A DNA stretch of 64,000 nt, taken from contig JABYQU010000008.1 of assembly GCA_022264855.1 (NCBI GenBank), forward strand, positions 1 through 64,000, given 5' to 3'. Below the pieces are notes generated by a model. The model saw only the letters and a program-made list of their open reading frames with translations, was not told the DNA's origin and ran no database searches. Positions within the stretch are counted from its first letter, which is position 1. Each line of letters opens with the position of its first letter. Both the position numbers and the translations under genes were made by a program. The stretch comes from Lenzites betulinus. Lineage: Eukaryota > Basidiomycota > Agaricomycetes > Polyporales > Polyporaceae. Shown piece after piece: positions 57,066 to 64,000 of this stretch.

Positions 57066-60000
57066 TCAGATTAGCCTGTCCTCCTCGTTGTCCTCCACCT
57101 CAGGCATTGCGGCAACCGCCCTGAAGTCACCGCCGTCGATGAGATCGAGCTCACTCCAGATGCCGAGGCACATAGCGGCACGCGTCGTGGCCGCAGTCAT
57201 CCGGTTGCGGATGTGAGACAGGAGGATCCTGCCACGGCTGAAGATGCGTTCGACGTCGACAGCCGTCGCTGTCGTAGGTGTGAGCAGAGAGCCGGGATGT
57301 GTACTAGGCTGGTAGACTCACCTGGGATGGTCAGATAATCGATGGCCATGCGCGACAGCCGGGGATAGGCCTTGCGGCGGTCTTGCCACCACTGGATGGG
57401 GTCTTCGACAGGCACTGGGTCCGACGCCAGGTAACGCTTGAGTTCATCCCCCTCCTCGGTGATCGGGCCGACGAATGGGATGTTGTCGAACATGTTGGAT
57501 GACGAGGCCTTCGCAGACGTCGAAGCCTTCGTCGATACCTACACTAATGTCAGTCACAATGCTTCAACTGTGGACATTCACATACCTTCGACGGTCCAGG
57601 AGCGTCATCAATGCTCATCGCATCGTCGTCGTCATCATCTTGTGTGTCCTCGTAGTCCTCATCGCCGGCGTCGCGATTGTCATCGCCGGCATCCTCGTTG
57701 AGCTCCGGAACTTCAGCATACGTACCCTCGAACTGGTTCCGGACGATCTCCTCGGCGACTTCAATCCAGCTTGCCTCCCAGCCAGCCTTCTTGAAGTAGG
57801 CCATCTTGTAGCTGGGATGAAGCACTGGACGTGCAAGCATAGTTAGCGGTTAAGTTGTGAGCAACTAGGATGCAATACATACCCATGGCGATACGGTAGG
57901 CTTCCGCGCTGTCCGTAAGCTCATAGTACTTGTTCAGAGTACGTTTTGCGATGCCCATCGCCGTGCGGATCGCGTAGTCGTACTCGGCCGTTTGGCGGTG
58001 CTTCGTCCCGAGCTGGAGATCGATCATGTCCATGGCGGGGATGACCGTGGCCAGATTTGGTGTCCCACGAGAGAAGAAAGCGGTCGCATCTTTGAAGACC
58101 TGCAGCAAGAGAGTGGGAGGATGGGAGGAGGGTGGGAGGAGTAGACGAACAGCTGTCAGCGTCTGTGTCGTGTGTCAACAACATTAAGGTTCAAACCTTA
58201 AGCGTATCCGCCAGCTGCGAGGCAATTGACCACTCGCGCGTCGTCAACTCGAACTTACGCAAGCCTAGCTCGCGGTCGGCGCACACCGCATCGACGACGA
58301 CACGGTACTTGATGGCAAAGACCAACATGTCGAAGGTCGAATTCCACCGTGTCGCCACGTCCCTCGGCATGACTCTCTCTGGCAACCCAGCCTCGGCGAC
58401 ACGCTTCTTCCAGGCGGGCAGCAAGATCGTGCTGGAGTTGACGAGCTTGAATGCTAGGCGGCGGATCTGAGAGCCAGTGTGAGTACCGCTCTTCCGTTTT
58501 GCAGCTCATCCGACCAAACTCACCTTAGTCAGGGTCATACGAACCGGCCGCACACGCGCCTGGAACATGACGCGCTCCTCGTCGGTCATAGCAGCAATCT
58601 CGTCGACCCAGCCGTCCTCATCATCAACATCAAGCGCAGAGGGGGGATTAACGACGTCCCCGGCTTCAGCCAGAGGTACATCAGCACCTTCTGACTCGTC
58701 CGCGCCCTCGTTCTGTAGCTCATACAGTGCCCGATCTTCGTCGGCGATCTCCTGTGTCGCTTGCACCTTAGGTACGTCAAACTGACGCAGCATCGACTTC
58801 GCGACGAGGTTGACAACGTGCGCAAAGCAGCGGACATGCCCGATGGAGCCTTCGAACGTCGGAACGTTGAGGCCAAGCGTGTCGATCATCACGCCGTTGT
58901 TTGACGCATTGTCGCAAGTGACACCGAGGATCTACACCGCATATGTAAGCCCCTTGCCTTCTAGTGTATTGAGCCTTACTGACCTTGTCCTCGATGTCGT
59001 AGCTCTCAAGGACCTCCTGGAACGCCGCGGCGAGGGTCAAGCCTGTGTGGGACTGATTGCCGACGTGAGCATACGGCCACATGATGCAATATCAGGTACG
59101 TACCTCCGGAACCTCCACAAGATCAAGCAGCATACTGATAGGCTCTCCCCGCAGGATGAAATGCACACTAATCGCGACAAAGGCGCGATGATTCGGTGAG
59201 GTCCAGGCGTCTGTCGTGAAACTCAGACGCCCATCATACTCCCTCAGCAGGTGCCCGATGCGCACACGCGTTCGTGTGTAGATCTGCTTGATGTCGCGCG
59301 CCACAGTCGTCGGCGAGGGAATCCAGTATCCGGGTCTCCCGGTCTTCATCAACGATTGAAAGCCACGGTCCTTCACGATGGAGAACGGCCTCATGCTCTC
59401 CGTTACCCAGCGGACGACCTCGACCCTGTCAGTATCCATCTTCAGCCATCCAGCAATCCTGAGATGAAGTGGACCACGTACCTCGTCTCGGCCCGCGTGT
59501 GTGTCCGGTGAGAGTACGAGACGGTTCCCTTCTTGCGACGGAAAGCGATCGTGATGTCCCCGTCTTGCAGAACACCCGACACAAACTTGCGTGCCTCTTC
59601 GACACTCTCGGCGCTCTCTGCGTGTTTCAAGACGTCGGGACCCCAGCACTTACGGATGTGCTTGCGCAAGTTGTTAGTGGACGACCTGTCGCCTTTGTCG
59701 AGGAAGCGGCGGCAGGTCTTCTTGCACCCTTTGGCCATGCACCGGAAGACATGGGTGCGCCGACCATCGATGTACTCGATCGTCGGATCGGGGTGGTAGA
59801 AGGCATACACAGGTGATGTCCACTTCTTCCTGAGCCGCTCTACCGAAGCTAATATGAGCTGCTGTCTGTAGTGCAACAGGTATTCCACTCACCGAGTTCA
59901 GCGTCTGAGTCCTCCTCATTGGTATCATCATCAACAACCTTCGCCGCCTTCCCCTTCCCCTTCCCACTCAGGCCCTTGGCCTTGGAGCTCTCCTCAACGA

Positions 60001-60313
60001 GCATGACTCCCTGCCGCTCGAGCTCGGCGTCCTCCTCCTCCTCCGTGCGGCACGTCGCCTTCCGACTTCCTGTAGAACGAGCGCTGGACTCACGTGCAAC
60101 CCTGGAGCCTTGTGGCTGCGTGACGCGCAGCTCCTCGTTGTCGGTTCCGTCGGCGTCGCCCACCATGGTGTTCCCGCCACGCGTCTCCGTGTCCTTCGAC
60201 GAGTGACTGTTGTCGGCCATGCGCGCCTTCTTGGGGGCAGTCGATCCAGTCGACATCATGGCGCGCTTCCTGCCACGGGATGCAGCGGTGATAGGGGCGG
60301 CGGGCTTGGTCAT
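57066..60313 (-). CDS. hAT transposase
   Basis: Cut-and-paste transposase. ATG at 60313; exon 1 (60313-59893) has basic and acidic low-complexity sequence. Exon 2 (from 59839) has a BED-like zinc finger (HVFRCMAKGCKK ... LRKHIRKC). Then come the hAT core motifs TTDAWTSPNHRA (first Asp, near 59210) and CDNASNN (near 58900), the ATRWNSTFDML block and FKDATAFFS. The C-terminal dimerisation block (VDVERIFSRGRILLSHIRNR, then MTAAT) ends at TGA 57066-57068. Eight or more short introns are present; most junctions keep phase. The one after exon 2 needs a less usual GTACTC donor near 59520. No inactivating change is certain. Confidence 0.85.
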
Positions 60314-60469
60314 CGTGAGCGAAGGGTAGCAAAGGGGAGCTGGGTGAGCTGGATGGTTGTGGGGTAGCGTTTAGTGGGTGGTCGGCCGTGGATGGGCGGG
60401 TGCACATGCCTTAAAAACCCGTGGTTGACTAGGGCAGGTCGACGGTAGATTCACGGGTAGCAAGGCAAC

Positions 60470-60770
60470 GTCAAGCCCCGTTGCGAGCCTGTGGTTGAGC
60501 CCGCCCCGCGATCTTGCTTGTGTTGCAAGGTTGAGCACGCGCCGCGTCGCAAGTACAGTGTACCCGCTCTCGGGTGATGGATATCACGACGCTTACGGCG
60601 CGCGCAAGACAACATTGACTGCCCCGTCGCGAGCCTGTGATCGTGTCCGCAGAGCGATATTGAGTCTGCATTGCGAGGTTGGGCACTCACCATGCTGCGA
60701 GTACAGAGTACCTGCACTTGGGTGGATCCCGCGGTGCATATCGCAAGCCTGAGAGCATGTGCGCGCCTCG
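60470..60770. repeat. two degenerate tandem copies in the hAT 5' region
   Basis: Two units of about 150 bp, each starting CCCGTYGCGAGCCTGTGR and containing TTGCRAGGTTG...CACGC/CACTC and GCRAGTACAG. They lie between transposase start and element end and may be regulatory or transposase-binding. Confidence 0.55.
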
Positions 60771-61050
60771 CAGAACCCGCACTCGAGTCAGTTCCCATCA
60801 CCAGCGGAGCTACGGAATAAATATATTTGGCGCACAGCTGAATCTGCTCGTTCTTGGTATCACACACAGCCACCGACCGGATTCTGGGCGTTGAATATGT
60901 GATTAGATAAGGCGGGTCCACCACGGGTTCCAAAACGGGTACGGGTACGGGTCCTGGGTACTGAGGGTACCATATGGCAAACCCGTACCCTTACCCTCCA
61001 TACCCGTACCCGCAACCCGCCGCGGGTTGCCGTACCCTTGGTGAACACTA

Positions 61051-63673
61051 GATATACCACTTCGTGCAGAGTGCGCCAGGCGCCGCCACGACCGGAGGGA
61101 TGAGTACCAGACGGTGTTGTCGCGTTTGGCAGATATGGCAGGTCCGCACGTACCACGTCGTGTCTTCGCGCATCGTCGGCCACCAGAATCGCTGTGCGAT
61201 ATGTTGGAGTGTCGCGTAGTGTCCGCGATGACCCATCTCGTCGTGCGCTGCGACCATGACTGCTAAACGTCTCTCCTTCCATACAATCACCTTGTGCTCG
61301 CCATGGACGTCCTTCTTCCACAGTCGGCTGCCGTCATAGAAGAAGCCCTGCGTGTACTTGATAAAGGTCGCGTATGCGGAGTCCTTGCTGAGATGTGCCG
61401 GTCGCTGAAGGGTCCTCAACCAGTCCTTCACGTCATTGAGACGTCTGTCCACTCGCGATGCGTGTTCCGAGTAGGGCATCGCCGGTGGGCCGTCCGGTAT
61501 CGCGATCTCGTGTGTATGTTCTTCTGTCGCAAATCTGACCTTCGCGCGTGCCTTCGCCCTCGCCGTTCGCTGAGTGGTCGCTTCGGAGTTCGTGGTAGCA
61601 CCCTCCCCCTCACTGAAATCTCGACCGTCCTCGGTCGCGTCCACGAGGGCGAAGAGCTGTACGGGTGTCGAAACTGTTCGCGTGCCGCGCGAAGGTACTG
61701 GGAGGATGTGGTGTATGAAACCGTGTACTCGATCGATCCAGTCTTCGAAGTCGTCCAGGTCACTCGCGGGTGCATCCCCAGGCTGCGCGGGTCGTCTCGA
61801 AAGGCCATCAGGGCCATGCGACGTGCCGGGAACGTGAACAAGGTTGAAATGGAAGGTGAGGATGCCTAGGATCCAGCGATTGATGCTCGCGCCGGGCGCA
61901 AGATCGGGGTTCTGGAGCATGCCTTTGATGTACCGTGCGTCGACCTCCACGATGAGGTTACGAATGCCGACGAGGTAGATCTTGGTCGCCTGCAGCGCAC
62001 GGAAAAGGCCATACAGTTCCAGTTTTGGTTGGGAAAACCGCGATTCGCGGTCGTTGAGGGTAATGGAGCCAAAGCGACTATAGAACCGCTTCCGCGGGTC
62101 TTCTTCGTCGCACTGGCAGAGGTGATATCCAACCGCGATGTATGAAGTGTCGACCGCTAGGATTACGGGGGCATGCGAATCGTAGTTGATCGCACGAAGT
62201 GCCGGAGACTCCAGTAGGGCCTGGCGGAGGTCGTTCATCGCGGCGAGTTGTGCTTCGCCGAACTCGAACGGTACGTCTTTTCGCGTAAGCTGTACCAGTG
62301 CGTTCGCGCGTTTCGCGAAGTTACGAATGAAGATCCGCACGACCCCAATGGTCCCCAGAAAGGCTCGTACGTCCGATAGGTCTTTGCAGGGCCCCCAGTT
62401 GCGGATTACCGCGGCGCGGGACTCGTCCGGCAGTCGTCCTTCCGGGGTGCAGCGATGTCCTACGACCATGATTTCGCGGGCGCACAGAATGGACTTGGTT
62501 CCTGAGAAGGTCCCACCAGCGTACTTCATTCGCTGGACTACGCGGTTGATGTTCCCGAAGTGCTCCCACACGAAGCGCCGGATTCCGCGGTTCTGCGGAA
62601 TGGTTTCGTAGACTCCGTTCGCGTCGCGATAGTCGGATTCGGGTCCTTTGCAGGGCACATCGTCGATGTAGGGAGCTGTGAGGTCCGGGATCTCTGGGCG
62701 CAGGATATAGGTGACGTCCTCGTGAAAGATCGGCACAGAATTGGACCAGCCCATAGGCAGCGTACAGTGTCTGAGCGCGCCGAAAGGCGTCTGGAAGGTA
62801 GTGAGGTCTCGAGAGGATTCCGCGATTAGCCGCTCGTCGTAGCCCACGTAGAGGTCGAAGATCGCGCCGCAAGCGCGTCCCCCAAACTGTTCCGCGAGGT
62901 AGTCCGGCGTTGGCGGTACCCCTGAGTGTTGGATGGTAACGCGGTTCAGCGGCTCAAGACTGTGGACGATACGCAGCGAGTGTTTGTCCTTCTTGAGGAC
63001 GCAGAACCATCGCGAACGGTAGGACGAATTGGATGGTTCGTAAACGCCAGCTGCGATCTTTCGCTTCAGCATTTCGCACACCTCCTTGTACAGTCCCGGT
63101 GGAATTGGTATGTTCTTCTCGACCCACGGAGTATGCGGGAGGACAGGGAACTCGACGGGCGGAAAGAACTCGGCCTTAAAGCAACCGCGTTCTTCATCGC
63201 TCCATGCGAAGCCATCGTTGTGGAGGCTCATGAAGTGGTGCAGGAGCTTCTTCTCCTCCGGCCATAAAAAGTCGCCGCCGTGAGCCTTGTCGAACGCCTC
63301 CTTACGTTCCTGAGTATAACGCCCAGTCGGTGTGAACAGTGGAGGCGTCGGGGAGAGCGTGGGCATCGTGGCCAGCGGATCCCCGGTGATATTGCGCTCG
63401 ATGCGGAACTGCTCCGGACACGTTCCGAGAACGGCGCGAACCTTCTGTGCGACGGGCTTGTACTTCTTCTTGGACTGGACATAGGCACTTGCAAGCCCTT
63501 CCTCAGTCGAAGCATCCGCCGCTACACCAGGACCGACGTCCGTCCGCGGGGCCTCGCGGAGCTCGTTTGCTACCGTGCGCGAGTATACTACGCGGGAGCC
63601 CTTGTCCGTCCTATAGGAGAACGCGAACACACCGCTGGAGTGGGGTTGGGTTGCGCTGATTGCGAATATCACG
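61051..63673 (-). CDS. gypsy pol: reverse transcriptase, RNase H, integrase N-part
   Basis: About 870 residues, minus strand, Ty3/gypsy order. Reverse transcriptase: SSYRSRWFCVLKKD, LPMGWSNSVPIF, catalytic PYIDDVPC (near 62650). RNase H: AVDTSYIAVGYHLCQ, KLELYGL, VEVDARYIKG, HGPDGLSRR. Integrase zinc finger H-x-H...CHICQ (near 61140). It is interrupted at the CTKWY/IDTMKMP boundary by the hAT. At the N-terminal side the frame begins just after a stop. The adjacent frame (…SEGDTP at 63669) would continue in phase if one C were added to the CCCC at 63673, so a frameshift is likely and gag-pol extends past the window edge. Confidence 0.88.
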
Positions 63674-64000
63674 GGGTATCGCCTTCGCTAGTCTGCGCTG
63701 AGCTAGAGAAGGGTTTTGCGGCTATAGGCCCGCGAGCAGTCGAGGCTGAGAAGGAAGGAAAGAGAGAGGGAGAAGGACAAGAGTACGAGTCATCGGACGG
63801 TTCGCTTTGTGGGTTTTGGGCGTGGAAATACGCTTTCGCTAGGCTCGGGAGTTGATCGCAGGCGGAGAGATAGAGAGCAGGCATAGGGAGGGAAGGATCG
63901 GAGAGCAGGGTATAAGCGCGAATGCGCGGAACGTCGCCTTCTAGTTCTATGATAACGGCGATGTCGTCACTACCTTCCTCAGATAGTGGGTTCGGGTCGG
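63674..64000 (-). pseudogene. upstream gag-pol linker, Ser/Pro-rich
   Basis: The frame at 63884-63669 (…PSDDSYSCPSPSLFPSFSAS…) runs up to the suspected one-base deletion and then into pol. No protease or zinc knuckle is visible in the 300 bases left; these would lie beyond the window. Confidence 0.45.

Larger units (their letters stand above)
55601..61050 (-). mobile_element. hAT transposon (5,450 bp)
   Basis: The ends TAGTGTTCACCACGGGTA and TACCCTTGGTGAACACTA are inverted repeats flanked by the 8-bp duplication GATATACC. Subterminal 100-150 bp at both ends are packed with GGGTA/TACCC words (55613-55765 and 60915-61040), probable transposase sites. It encodes a transposase and a second gene, both minus strand. 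Sits in the integrase of the gypsy element. Confidence 0.93.
46506..64000 (-). mobile_element. Ty3/gypsy LTR retrotransposon, runs off the window
   Basis: Pol is read on the minus strand from the right edge to about 52097. Everything between the truncated Helitron and the window end appears to belong to one insertion: pol, two nested transposons inside its integrase, and an antisense gene cluster. TGTCACGGCC at 46506, with GGCCGTGACTGACA at 48807-48820, may mark ends of a long terminal repeat (LTR). The matching repeat would lie beyond 64000, so LTRs and target duplication cannot be confirmed. Gag is outside the window or begins near the right edge. Confidence 0.6.

Overview
The window looks like a transposon-rich stretch of a basidiomycete (mushroom-forming Agaricomycete type) nuclear genome. 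Genes are split by many introns of about 50-65 nt with GTRNGT...YAG borders. The mobile elements are KDZ transposons carrying a TET/JBP gene, a Helitron, a Ty3/gypsy element and a hAT. No rRNA, tRNA or CRISPR was seen, and there are no prokaryotic operon features.

Layout. (1) 1-1687, 15883-20954, 35025-35882 and 39425-39770 are background DNA with at least four unrecognised intron-containing genes. (2) 1688-15875 and 20955-35024 are two almost identical copies, in opposite orientation, of a 14-kb KDZ transposon. Each has 554-bp terminal inverted repeats (TIRs) and its own 7-bp target-site duplication (TSD: GAATCGG; ACACTGC). Each carries five genes: a KDZ transposase with a CxC2 cysteine cluster, a TET/JBP-type Fe(II)/2-oxoglutarate dioxygenase, a small unknown protein, a protein with viroplasmin/RNase-H1-N-like domains, and a large acidic, repeat-containing unknown. 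(3) 35883-39424 is a 3.5-kb foldback element without a transposase. It has the same ends as the KDZ element and a 7-bp TSD (TTACGCA), and it contains a 1.07-kb CACTA-like insertion. (4) 39771 to about 46.1 kb is a Helitron RepHel reading frame on the minus strand. It has a C-terminal ubiquitin-protease-like domain, is split by one stop codon and is cut off at its N-terminus. (5) About 46.1 kb to the end of the window appears to be one large Ty3/gypsy element on the minus strand. Its integrase is interrupted twice, by a 5.45-kb hAT (55601-61050, TSD GATATACC) and by a 2.48-kb foldback element with KDZ-like ends (52992-55472, TSD GTCCGCG). Between the end of pol and the left edge lie three intact, spliced genes on the opposite strand (46981-51777).

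How the parts interact. The KDZ-TET element is the likely source of transposase for the two foldback elements, because all four insertions share terminal sequence and a 7-bp TSD. Insertions landed in genes: copy 1 in an exon, copy 2 in an intron, and the 3.5-kb element in a later exon of the same gene as copy 2. In both exon cases, removing the element plus one TSD restores an open frame. Order of events on the right: Helitron, then gypsy, then hAT and foldback element inside the gypsy integrase.

Limits. Splice sites were called by eye, and families were assigned from remembered motifs without database searches. Several predicted frameshifts fall in runs of C or G and may be assembly errors.
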